Shown: one piece after another, positions 1 to 6,522 of the stretch | Position numbering within the stretch: the first letter of the stretch is position 1 | Layout: each line of letters opens with the position of its first letter | DNA from: Candidatus Omnitrophota bacterium | GTDB lineage: Bacteria; Omnitrophota; Gorgyraeia; Tantalellales; Tantalellaceae | Assembly (NCBI GenBank): GCA_028717825.1 | Contig: JAQUNB010000030.1 | Coordinates: 1 to 9,536, forward strand | Length of the DNA: 9,536 bases | Direction: 5' to 3' | The notes under the pieces: generated by a model | What the model was told of the DNA's origin: nothing | Database searches by the model: none | The model's input: the letters and a program-made list of their open reading frames with translations, nothing else | Translations under genes and position numbers: made by a program

Positions 1-439
1 GTTCGCTTACGCGTATGCCGGTAGAATAAAGTACTTCAAGAATGGCCCTATCGCGTATCCCCGAGATATCACTTAGGTCGGGACTGGTTATGAGCCTCAG
101 AATTTCTTCCGGCCCGAGAAACGTCGGAAGTTTTTTATCCAGCTTTGGAGTAAAAACGCTGTCCGCCGGATTTGCCTTAACATATTTTTCCCTATAGAGG
201 AAACGAAAAAAAGACCTTATCGCGCCAAGCTTCCTTACAATGGTCCTTTTCGAACAGTTCCTGCCCTTGAGTTCTGCCAAAAATCTCCTGAGCTCAAGAT
301 GTGTGATATCTTTGGGGTCTTTATCGTTTAAAAGGACGGCGAGTTCCCCCAGATCACCTACATACCCTCTTATAGTATGTATCGAATAATTTTTTTCTAC
401 CTCGAGATATTTTGAGAACTTTTCAATAAAACGTTTCAC
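1..439 (-). CDS. xerC: Tyrosine recombinase XerC/XerD-like, N-terminal 146 residues (3' end beyond window)
   Basis: Xer recombinases cut and rejoin DNA at dif sites to resolve chromosome dimers, usually as a XerC-XerD pair. Only the first 146 residues of about 300 are visible. The N-terminal SAM-like core-binding domain spans roughly residues 1-90, with a characteristic stretch reading HTIRGYVGDL and, later, RKLGAIRSFFRFLY. The catalytic domain then begins and reaches the motif LEVLYSTGIRVSE, whose Arg143 is the first catalytic arginine of the family; the later HxxR and Tyr are outside the window. The start is GTG at 439-437, two bases after the topA stop, with a GAAGAGG Shine-Dalgarno inside the end of topA. 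I name it xerC because dprA-topA-xerC is a recurrent gene order; XerD or a more general integrase cannot be excluded from this half. In Firmicutes trmFO often sits between topA and xerC; it is absent here. Confidence 0.88.
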   Translation of the reverse strand, partial: MKRFIEKFSKYLEVEKNYSIHTIRGYVGDLGELAVLLNDKDPKDITHLELRRFLAELKGRNCSKRTIVRKLGAIRSFFRFLYREKYVKANPADSVFTPKLDKKLPTFLGPEEILRLITSPDLSDISGIRDRAILEVLYSTGIRVSE

Positions 440-441
440 TT

Positions 442-2523
442 TTACGCAACCTCTTCTATCTCGCCTTCGCTCGTATTGGCAACTTCGCCGTCAGTTGAAG
501 GTAGTTTTCTAGAAGTATAAGTACATTTAGGATAATTAGTACAGCCGTAAAACGCGCCTCTTTTGGACCTTCGTTCGATCAGCTCGCCGCCGCAACCTTC
601 TATTGGGCACTTTACGCCGCTCGTGATGGACTTGGAATGTTTACATACGGGAAACGCGGAACAGCTTAAGAATTTACCCCGTTTACCCCATTTTACGATC
701 ATGGGTTTACCGCATTTCTCACAGGCTTCTCCCGTTTCAACCACCTGTTTTTTGAAGTTCTTCATCTTTTCTTTGGCAACTTCCAGATCGTTCGAGAACG
801 GTTTATAAAAATCGTCTATAACTTTCGTCCAGACGATCTTGCCTTCTTCTATGTCATCAAGTTCACCCTCAAGTTTGGCCGTAAAATCCTCATCGACTAT
901 ATCGGGAAAATTCTCGATCAAAAGTTTATTCACAAGTTCCCCTAATTCAGTCGGCAGGAGACTTTTACCTGACCGTTTTATGTAATTCCGGTTTATTATC
1001 GTCGAGATTATGGGGGCATACGTAGATGGTCTACCTATGCCTTTTTCCTCCAGCATTTTTACAAGTGACGCGTCGGTATAACGCGCGGGAGGTTTGGTAA
1101 AATGCTGTTCCGGGACAAGTTTCGCAAGATCGACTATCTCATCCTTCTCAAGAGGAGGTATTCTTATGATCTCTTCGCCTGTTTCCAATGCGGCGCTATA
1201 AACTTTCAGGAAACCGTCAAAAAGAAGATGGCCGCCGCCGGCTTTAAATTTATAATCCCCTGCCGATACCGTTACCGTAAGCACAGAATATATGGCGCTT
1301 TTCATCTGGCTCGAAAGGAACCTACGCCATATCAGGTCATACAACCTGAACTCATCTTCGTTAAGGAAAGCTTGGACCTCTTTCGGAGATTTAAGCGGCA
1401 GTGACGGACGTATCGCCTCATGTGCCGCTTGAGCACTTTTTCTGGATTTATATTGAACAGGCTCTGCCGGCAAATATTGATCGCCATATTCTCTTTTTAT
1501 AAAATCGCGCAACTCTTTGAGCGCGTCCTCTGAGATCCTGACAGAATCCGTGCGCATGTACGTTATGAGTCCGACGATCCCTTCCCCGCCAAGCTCAACG
1601 CCTTCATATAATGTCTGTGCGATGCGCATAGTCTTGTTCACCGAAAAATTTAACTTATTGAACGCGTCCTGCTGCAGTACCGAGGTAGTATAAGGGGATC
1701 TCGGATGGCTTTTTTTCTCTTTTTGGCTGAGATCCGAGATAACATACTGTTCATCCTTAAGCTGCTCAATGATCTTGTCGCCCTGTTCCTTGCTGACCAC
1801 ATGTATTTTTTCTTCTTTGTACTTTGCAAGCTTAGCTTGAAAAGAATCAGGGGTACCGGGCTCAAGAGCGCTTGCATCTCTTTTTCTCAAGATGGCATCG
1901 ATGCTCCAGTATTCCTCTTTTTTGAACTTTCTTATTTCTTCCTCTCTTACAACTATAAGTTTAACTGCTACGGATTGGACACGCCCGGCGCTCAAACCAC
2001 GCGTTATCTTCTGCCACAATAAGGGGCTCAATGAATATCCGACTATCCGGTCCATGACCCTTCGTGCCTGCTGGGCGTTAACTTTATCCATATCGATCTG
2101 CCGGGGATGTTTGAACGCGTCGCTTACCGCTTTTTCCGTTATTTCGTCAAAACTTACCCTGAATATCTCGCCTTTTCCGCTTTCGAGCTCATTCTTAAGA
2201 TGCCAGCAGATCGCTTCCCCCTCTCTATCAGGGTCGGCCGCAAGAAAAATAATATCGACGGCCTTGGCTTCTTTTTTAAGATCGCTCAAATATTTTTTAC
2301 GGCCCTTTATGACCGTGTATTCTGGCGTGAACCCGTTATCGAAATTTATTCCCATACGGCTGGTAGGCAGATCGATAATGTGCCCCATGCTCGCCAACAC
2401 CTTATACTGGGATCCTAAGATCTTATTTATGGTCTTTGATTTTGCGGGAGACTCTACTATGACAAGAAATCTCGACCCGGAAGAAGTTTTCTTCGTTTGA
2501 GTTTTTTTCTTTTTAGCTGGCAT
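442..2523 (-). CDS. topA: DNA topoisomerase I (type IA)
   Basis: This enzyme relaxes negative supercoils by passing DNA through a transient single-strand break. The product is 693 residues, close to the B. subtilis enzyme. A lysine-rich leader (MPAKKKKTQTKK) precedes the TOPRIM domain, which has LVIVESPAKSKT with Glu24 and the acidic DPDRE at 97-101. SAGRVQS lies at about 178-184. The active-site tyrosine is Tyr322 in GLITYMRTDS. Two C-terminal topoisomerase zinc fingers use Cys601/604/621/627 and Cys639/644/661/667. An upstream in-frame TTG-type extension of 21 residues is possible, but the ATG at 2523-2521 has a GGA-rich Shine-Dalgarno and matches where homologues start. The ATG lies 11 bases inside the end of dprA, so translation is probably coupled. 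Nothing key is missing. Confidence 0.97.
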   Translation of the reverse strand: MPAKKKKTQTKKTSSGSRFLVIVESPAKSKTINKILGSQYKVLASMGHIIDLPTSRMGINFDNGFTPEYTVIKGRKKYLSDLKKEAKAVDIIFLAADPDREGEAICWHLKNELESGKGEIFRVSFDEITEKAVSDAFKHPRQIDMDKVNAQQARRVMDRIVGYSLSPLLWQKITRGLSAGRVQSVAVKLIVVREEEIRKFKKEEYWSIDAILRKRDASALEPGTPDSFQAKLAKYKEEKIHVVSKEQGDKIIEQLKDEQYVISDLSQKEKKSHPRSPYTTSVLQQDAFNKLNFSVNKTMRIAQTLYEGVELGGEGIVGLITYMRTDSVRISEDALKELRDFIKREYGDQYLPAEPVQYKSRKSAQAAHEAIRPSLPLKSPKEVQAFLNEDEFRLYDLIWRRFLSSQMKSAIYSVLTVTVSAGDYKFKAGGGHLLFDGFLKVYSAALETGEEIIRIPPLEKDEIVDLAKLVPEQHFTKPPARYTDASLVKMLEEKGIGRPSTYAPIISTIINRNYIKRSGKSLLPTELGELVNKLLIENFPDIVDEDFTAKLEGELDDIEEGKIVWTKVIDDFYKPFSNDLEVAKEKMKNFKKQVVETGEACEKCGKPMIVKWGKRGKFLSCSAFPVCKHSKSITSGVKCPIEGCGGELIERRSKRGAFYGCTNYPKCTYTSRKLPSTDGEVANTSEGEIEEVA

Positions 2524-3649
2524 CCTGTTTTCCTTTTTTATTTGTGCGTAAATAATTTTTACCGGCGAGCGCCTTAACCATCCCACCCATCTCGAGTTTC
2601 AACAATACCCCCGCCAAAAGCCTCACATCCACGCCGGATTCTTCGGATATTTTATCGATATATACCGGAGAAGCTGAACCTATACTGCCTAGGACCTTGA
2701 TCTCAGACTCAGTAAGATCTGAAAAGTCCGTGTCGACCTCATTGCTACAGATGTCGTCCTTCTTCTTTTTGCAAAGCAAAAGATCCAGTTCGCTGAGGAC
2801 ATCTTCCGCATCCATCACGAGTTTCGCGCCGTTCTTTATAAGTAAATTCGTGCCTTTACTCGTTAATAGATCTGCTCGTCCGGGAACCGCAAAAACATCT
2901 TTCCCCTGCTCGAGGGCAAAATCAACAGTGATCATGGCCCCGCTTTTTTCGCCGGCTTCAACGACCACGATCCCTTTAGCCATGCCGCTTATAATCCTAT
3001 TTCTTCTGGGAAAATTACTCTTGTGCGGCATCGTATCTGAAGGATATTCCGTGAATACCGCGCCGTTTTCTGCGATCCGGCCGAATAGTTCGTTAGCTTC
3101 CGGCGGATAGATGTGTTTAAAACCGCTCCCCATGACCGCGATGGTCCTGCCGCCCTCGCTTATGGCGCCTCTATGAGCTGCGGAATCTATCCCTTTCGCC
3201 ATCCCGCTGACAACGGTCACACCTTTTTGTGCGAGATCGCGCGCGAGTTTTTCCGCCATATTCATCCCGTACAGCGAACATTCTCTCGAACCCACTATCG
3301 CAACGGCGTTCGCATCATCCGGCTCAAGTTCCCCACGATAATACAAAAGAACAGGCGCGTCATATATATTTTTAAGCTCTTGCGGGTAATTATCATCCTT
3401 TATGCTCAATAAATTGATTTTTTCTTTTTCAATAAACTCGATCTCACTCAAATATTCTTTGGACCTGCGAATAACACTTAATTTTTCACTCAATCCGGCT
3501 GCTCTGGGTAAAATGTTCTTGATCGCCTTATCAGAAAGATCGAATATCTCTTCGGTATCCCTTACCGCCTTAAGAAGCTCCGCGATACCGCGCGTTCCTA
3601 GCCCAGGGACGAGACTTAAAGCTATCAGAGATTTGTGCAGTTTGTTCAA
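2513..3649 (-). CDS. dprA: DNA processing protein DprA (Smf)
   Basis: DprA binds incoming single-stranded DNA in the cytoplasm during natural transformation and loads RecA; it is also widespread in bacteria not known to be competent. The product is 378 residues. An N-terminal helix-hairpin-helix/SAM-like region includes LVPGLGTRGIAELL (13-26). The Rossmann-like core runs from about 80 to 290, with AIVGSR (117-122), SGMAKGIDSAAHRGA (148-162), FPRRNRIISG (213-222), SGAMIT (236-241) and GTNLLIKNGAKLV (266-278). A C-terminal winged-helix domain follows at about 310-370. The start codon is TTG at 3649-3647: it overlaps the preceding TGA by four bases (TTGA) and has a strong AAGGAG five bases upstream. 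Its 3' end overlaps topA by 11 bases. All motifs of an active family member are present. Confidence 0.96.
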   Translation of the reverse strand: MNKLHKSLIALSLVPGLGTRGIAELLKAVRDTEEIFDLSDKAIKNILPRAAGLSEKLSVIRRSKEYLSEIEFIEKEKINLLSIKDDNYPQELKNIYDAPVLLYYRGELEPDDANAVAIVGSRECSLYGMNMAEKLARDLAQKGVTVVSGMAKGIDSAAHRGAISEGGRTIAVMGSGFKHIYPPEANELFGRIAENGAVFTEYPSDTMPHKSNFPRRNRIISGMAKGIVVVEAGEKSGAMITVDFALEQGKDVFAVPGRADLLTSKGTNLLIKNGAKLVMDAEDVLSELDLLLCKKKKDDICSNEVDTDFSDLTESEIKVLGSIGSASPVYIDKISEESGVDVRLLAGVLLKLEMGGMVKALAGKNYLRTNKKGKQDAS

Positions 3650-4680
3650 AAATACTCCTTCAATATCCTGCCGCCTTTTATCATGTGGAAGAAAATATCG
3701 ACCAGTTTCGGATCGAATTTGATCCCTTTCTCCATTGTCATTATTTTGATCGCCTCTTCTGGTGAAAACCCTTTACGGTAAGGCCTGTCCGCCGTAAGCG
3801 CCTCAAAAACATCCGCAATACTCAATATCCGGGCCTCGAGCGGTATGGCATTGCCTTTAATGCCTTTCGGATAGCCGCTCCCGTCATAATTCTCGTGATG
3901 ACATATCATTATCGGGATTATATCCTGCAGAAAATATACGAACCGGACCGCGTTGGATCCCCATGACGGATGCATCCTTATCTGATCAAACTCTTTTTCG
4001 CTAAGTCTCCCTTTTTTATATAATATTTTTTCATCCACCAAGAGTTTCCCGAGATCATGAAGAAGTGCCGCTGATTTTAATTTTTCGATCCTAGCCTTGC
4101 TCAATTTCAATCTTTTCGCAAGCATTACCGCGAACAGCATGACCCTCGCGGCATGGACCGCTGTGTCCGGTTCACTTACCATCGAGGCATTAAACAATAG
4201 ATCTACGATCTTTTTATAAGTCCTGACCTTGTCGGCCGTCCCTACCACATATGTCCGAACGTCATACCGCGTATGGTCCTTCGGTTCAAGCCCTATGAAC
4301 ATATAGAAAATGTCGTCTTTTTCTTTGACCGGTATGCATGTCCAGCATAAGAACCTGTTGATCCCGGAAGCCGTCATGACAGGCGCGTCAAACCGCGCGA
4401 GCAACCTTTTCTGCCTGATCTTCGTGAATACTTTATCAACGGCTTTTTGTTTCGGCTCGGGGATAACCGTATCTATCCAATCCGTATTTCTTACGTCATC
4501 TTCCGTGTAATTAAAAAAATCCGAAAATTTTTTGTTCGTAAAGATAATTTTACCCCTGTCATCCGTCACCACGACGCATGCTTCCAAGTTCCTCAGGAGC
4601 TTTTCAAAAAAAAGTCCCCATAACACTATTTTTTTATCCGCGACGTACTGTCGTGCTACTTTACTGATTTTCCGTGTCAT
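3646..4680 (-). CDS. PAS domain plus HD-GYP domain protein, probable cyclic-di-nucleotide phosphodiesterase
   Basis: HD-GYP proteins hydrolyse cyclic di-GMP (some act on related cyclic dinucleotides) and so control biofilm, motility or pilus behaviour. The product is 344 residues with no clear membrane segment or signal peptide, so it is probably cytosolic. A PAS sensor fold occupies about 25-135 (NLEACVVVTDDRGKIIFTNK, then a PxxKQKAVDKVF-type helix and a strand region ending FIGLEP). The HD-GYP domain covers about 165-340 with an intact set of metal ligands: His176, His208-Asp209 in LLHDLGK, His237, His261-His262-Glu263, the signature DGSGYP ending at Pro271, and Asp290 in SIADVFEALTADRPYR. 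No receiver or GGDEF domain is attached. The ATG at 4680 is 20 bases inside aroK, with AAGGA nine bases upstream; its TGA overlaps the dprA start. The ligand of the PAS domain is unknown. Confidence 0.92.
   Translation of the reverse strand: MTRKISKVARQYVADKKIVLWGLFFEKLLRNLEACVVVTDDRGKIIFTNKKFSDFFNYTEDDVRNTDWIDTVIPEPKQKAVDKVFTKIRQKRLLARFDAPVMTASGINRFLCWTCIPVKEKDDIFYMFIGLEPKDHTRYDVRTYVVGTADKVRTYKKIVDLLFNASMVSEPDTAVHAARVMLFAVMLAKRLKLSKARIEKLKSAALLHDLGKLLVDEKILYKKGRLSEKEFDQIRMHPSWGSNAVRFVYFLQDIIPIMICHHENYDGSGYPKGIKGNAIPLEARILSIADVFEALTADRPYRKGFSPEEAIKIMTMEKGIKFDPKLVDIFFHMIKGGRILKEYF
3655..3660 (-). promoter_or_regulatory. Ribosome binding site deciding the TTG start of dprA
   Basis: A perfect AAGGAG is read on the minus strand, followed by the five-base spacer TATTT and then TTG. 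It lies inside the last codons of the HD-GYP gene. No in-frame ATG is close by, so the TTG start is well supported by this site together with the 4-base overlap with the upstream stop. Confidence 0.8.
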
Positions 4681-5176
4681 AAACGATTTTCCTTATCTCT
4701 TTAACGACTTCATCGATATCCATATTCGTCGTGTTTATATGAAAATCCGCCTTTTCATAAAAAGGCTTTCTTGTCTCCAATAGCTCTTTTATCCTCTTCA
4801 TGGGGTCGTCGACATTGAGAAGAGGCCGGTGTTTATGCCTTTTCGTCCTACAATGGATCACTTCCGGCTCCGTCCACAGACATATGATTATGCCGTTTTT
4901 TTTCAAGCTAACAATATTCTCATTCTCCAGAACGATCCCGCCGCCGGTGTCGAACACTTTGCCTTTTTGAGAAGAGATATTCTCGACGATACGTTTTTCG
5001 ATCTCCCTAAAATATTTTTCGCCGTGTTTTTCGAATATCTCACTAATTGCCATCTTCTGATCTTTTTCGATCAAAGCATCGATACTTATATATTCCCTGC
5101 CAAGCTCAAGCGCTAGTTTTTTCGCGACGGCTGTTTTTCCCGTACCCATGAATCCCACTAAAACCACATTTTTCAC
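4661..5176 (-). CDS. aroK: Shikimate kinase
   Basis: This cytosolic enzyme transfers the ATP gamma-phosphate to shikimate O3, the fifth step of the chorismate pathway. The length, 171 residues, is normal. The P-loop GFMGTGKT is at 8-15, the shikimate-contacting Asp33 lies in SIDALIE, Arg57 lies in KYFREIE, the glycine triplet is in FDTGGG (75-80), the lid arginine is Arg117 in HRPLL, and Arg136 is in ETRKPFYEKAD. The first Asp of the usual DxD motif, which helps hold Mg2+, is replaced by Ser31. The start is GTG at 5176-5174 with an AAGGGGC Shine-Dalgarno; an upstream in-frame stop excludes other starts. It begins 21 bases after aroC, the next enzyme-encoding aro gene, and overlaps the HD-GYP gene by 20 bases. 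Confidence 0.96.
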   Translation of the reverse strand: MKNVVLVGFMGTGKTAVAKKLALELGREYISIDALIEKDQKMAISEIFEKHGEKYFREIEKRIVENISSQKGKVFDTGGGIVLENENIVSLKKNGIIICLWTEPEVIHCRTKRHKHRPLLNVDDPMKRIKELLETRKPFYEKADFHINTTNMDIDEVVKEIRKIVYDTENQ

Positions 5177-5197
5177 TTTTCTGCCCCTTGATCCCGA

Positions 5198-6331
5198 TCA
5201 TATTGACCGCAAATATTCCAAGTATGAATCATAATTACTTCTGATCTCCCTGATCGAATCCCCGCCGAATTTTTCAAGAAAACTTGAGGTTATCTCAAGC
5301 GCGACTACAGCCTCCGCGACCACTCCGCAGGCCGAGACCGCCGTCACATCGGATCTTTCGGTCGAGGCTTCTTTCTTTTCTTTTGTATCGATATCAACTG
5401 ACTCGAGCGGGTTAGTAAGTGTCGCGATCGGTTTCATGAATATTTCGATGGTTATTTCAGAACCGTTCGTCACTCCGCCTTCGAGCCCCCCGCTATTGTT
5501 CGATGAACGTGAAAAGATCTTCTCCGACTTATCATAAGTGATCGGGTCATGAACCTCTGATCCGCGTTTAGCACTTGAGGCAATACCCGAACCTATCGAA
5601 ACCGCTTTAACAGCCTGAATAGACATAACGGCTCTGGCTAAATTACCGTCGATCCTCCTATCCCACTGCGTGTAACTGCCCAGCCCGGGCGGAACCTTAT
5701 CGACTATTACCTCGACAGTCCCGCCAAGTGTGTCACCGTTTTCGCGGGCCTTATCGATCTCTCCACACATAGCCTTTTCCGCTTTTTTATCGGCGCATCT
5801 TACTTCGGACCTTGTGACGTCGGACAGTTCTCTTATATCATCAAAAGTTAAACCTTTTGTATCCGCGTATACGCCCCCTATCATCGTCACATGGCTTAAT
5901 ATCCTGATACCGAACTCCTTAAGAAAGATCTTCGCGACCGCCCCCGCGGCGACGCGTCCTGCTGTCTCTCGCGCGCTCGCTCTCTCCAGCACGCTTCTTG
6001 CATCCTTAAAACCGTATTTTTGGATACCGGCAAGATCAGCGTGCCCGGGCCTGGGACATTTTAACGGAGGAAGTTCATCGATCTTATGATCTTTGTTCCG
6101 GACGAATATCCCGATAGGGCTTCCTATCGTGAGACCTTTGTGTAAACCCGACATGATCTCGGCGGTATCTGATTCGATGGCCATCCGACCGCCTCTTCCG
6201 TATCCGTGCATGCGCCGGCGGAGCTCCCAGTTAACAAAGTTCTCATCTATTTTAAGACCGGCGGGCATACCGTCCAGAATAGCCATAATACCCTTACCGT
6301 GTGATTCCCCTGCGGTCATGTATCGGATCAT
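5198..6331 (-). CDS. aroC: Chorismate synthase
   Basis: AroC converts 5-enolpyruvylshikimate 3-phosphate to chorismate using reduced FMN, the last common step to aromatic amino acids, folates and quinones. The product has 377 residues. Family signatures run in order: TAGESHGKG near the start with His11, RRRMHGYGRGGRMAIESD (38-55), SPIGIFVRNKDHK (71-83), RPGHADLAG (94-102), RASARETAGRVAAGAVAK (117-134), DRRIDGNLARAVMSIQAVKAV (224-244), NNSGGLEGGVTNG (278-290) and RSDVTAVSACGVVAEA (326-341). The ATG at 6331 has AAGGAG five bases upstream. It is the first gene after the 191-bp gap containing decamer arrays and thus the likely leader of the aroC-aroK-HD-GYP-dprA-topA-xer unit. Confidence 0.98.
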   Translation of the reverse strand: MIRYMTAGESHGKGIMAILDGMPAGLKIDENFVNWELRRRMHGYGRGGRMAIESDTAEIMSGLHKGLTIGSPIGIFVRNKDHKIDELPPLKCPRPGHADLAGIQKYGFKDARSVLERASARETAGRVAAGAVAKIFLKEFGIRILSHVTMIGGVYADTKGLTFDDIRELSDVTRSEVRCADKKAEKAMCGEIDKARENGDTLGGTVEVIVDKVPPGLGSYTQWDRRIDGNLARAVMSIQAVKAVSIGSGIASSAKRGSEVHDPITYDKSEKIFSRSSNNSGGLEGGVTNGSEITIEIFMKPIATLTNPLESVDIDTKEKKEASTERSDVTAVSACGVVAEAVVALEITSSFLEKFGGDSIREIRSNYDSYLEYLRSI

Positions 6332-6336
6332 GTCGT

Positions 6337-6342
6337 CTCCTT
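6337..6342 (-). promoter_or_regulatory. Ribosome binding site of aroC
   Basis: AAGGAG is read on the minus strand with a five-base spacer (ACGAC) before the aroC ATG. It is the strongest type of Shine-Dalgarno site and fixes the start of the first gene of the downstream unit. Confidence 0.75.
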
Positions 6343-6362
6343 CTTATCGTAACTAGTGTTTT

Positions 6363-6384
6363 GGCCCACGTTGTTCGGCCCACG
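6363..6384. repeat. Doubled GGCCCACG octamer upstream of aroC
   Basis: GGCCCACG occurs at 6363-6370 and again at 6377-6384, 14 bp apart, as a GC-rich island in an otherwise AT-rich gap about 30-50 bp ahead of the aroC start. The nonamer CACGTTGTT (6367-6375), overlapping the first copy, recurs at 6449-6457 in the spacer between the two decamer arrays. The role is unknown; a second protein-binding site is possible. Confidence 0.4.
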
Positions 6385-6390
6385 GACTAT

Positions 6391-6440
6391 GTTACTTGAA
6401 GTTAATTCAAGTTAATTAATGTTACAAGAGATTACTTAAA
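6391..6440 (+). repeat. Array A: 10-bp tandem repeats headed by GTTA (four plus one degenerate)
   Basis: Five consecutive decamers start at 6391, 6401, 6411, 6421 and 6431: GTTACTTGAA, GTTAATTCAA, GTTAATTAAT, GTTACAAGAG and the degenerate ATTACTTAAA. Only the head GTTA and the next base (C or A) are well kept; the tails are AT-rich. The period is about one helical turn, so all heads face the same side of DNA. This fits an operator bound cooperatively by several protein subunits. The decamer direct repeats recall the tor boxes bound by the OmpR-family regulator TorR, but the sequence is different and the binder is unknown. Confidence 0.75.
6394..6412. repeat. 19-bp palindrome inside array A
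   Basis: ACTTGAA and TTCAAGT flank a GTTAA centre (7-bp perfect arms, 5-base loop). It straddles the first three decamers of array A, so it could be a dyad binding site or a by-product of the repeats. It is too AT-rich, and lacks a T-run, to act as a terminator. Confidence 0.5.
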
Positions 6441-6461
6441 ACCGTCTACACGTTGTTGTAA

Positions 6462-6501
6462 AAAAGGTAACCTAAATTAACCTTATGTAACATTCTGTAA
6501 C
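6462..6501 (-). repeat. Array B: four 10-bp repeats headed by GTTA on the opposite strand
   Basis: Read on the minus strand from 6501 leftward, four decamers follow each other exactly: GTTACAGAAT, GTTACATAAG, GTTAATTTAG and GTTACCTTTT. On the plus strand this is TAAC at 6468, 6478, 6488 and 6498. The array has the same head and period as array A but the opposite orientation, so the two arrays face each other across a spacer of about 21-31 bp, with a centre of symmetry near 6446. A fifth unit to the left exists only with a one-base slip (TTAC). Confidence 0.75.
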
Positions 6502-6522
6502 CTTAGTTCCTCTCGTTCCCGC

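Larger units (their letters stand above)
6332..6522. promoter_or_regulatory. AT-rich intergenic region upstream of aroC, likely promoter and operator region
   Basis: This 191-bp stretch between the pilD stop and the aroC start is one of only two sizeable gaps in the window. It contains two opposed arrays of 10-bp GTTA-headed repeats, a 19-bp palindrome, a doubled CGTGGGCC and a repeated AACAACGTG (minus-strand reading). I see no convincing pair of -35 and -10 hexamers and no strong hairpin-plus-T-run terminator for pilD; AAGGT..ACCTT followed by six Ts (minus strand, within about 6460-6484) is at best a weak one. A promoter for aroC is expected here from position alone. Confidence 0.55.

Noticed and set aside
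1892..2500. A 202-codon open frame on the plus strand.
   Set aside because: It lies wholly antisense to topA, whose protein motifs are unmistakable; the translation has low-complexity Ser/Leu-rich content typical of a shadow frame.
2524..2586. A 21-residue N-terminal extension of TopA into dprA.
   Set aside because: The ATG at 2523 has a suitable GGA-rich ribosome site and gives a normal start ahead of the TOPRIM domain.
6391..6501. CRISPR-like array.
   Set aside because: The units are 10 bp with only a 4-5 base conserved head and no spacers of regular unique sequence; no cas genes are in view.
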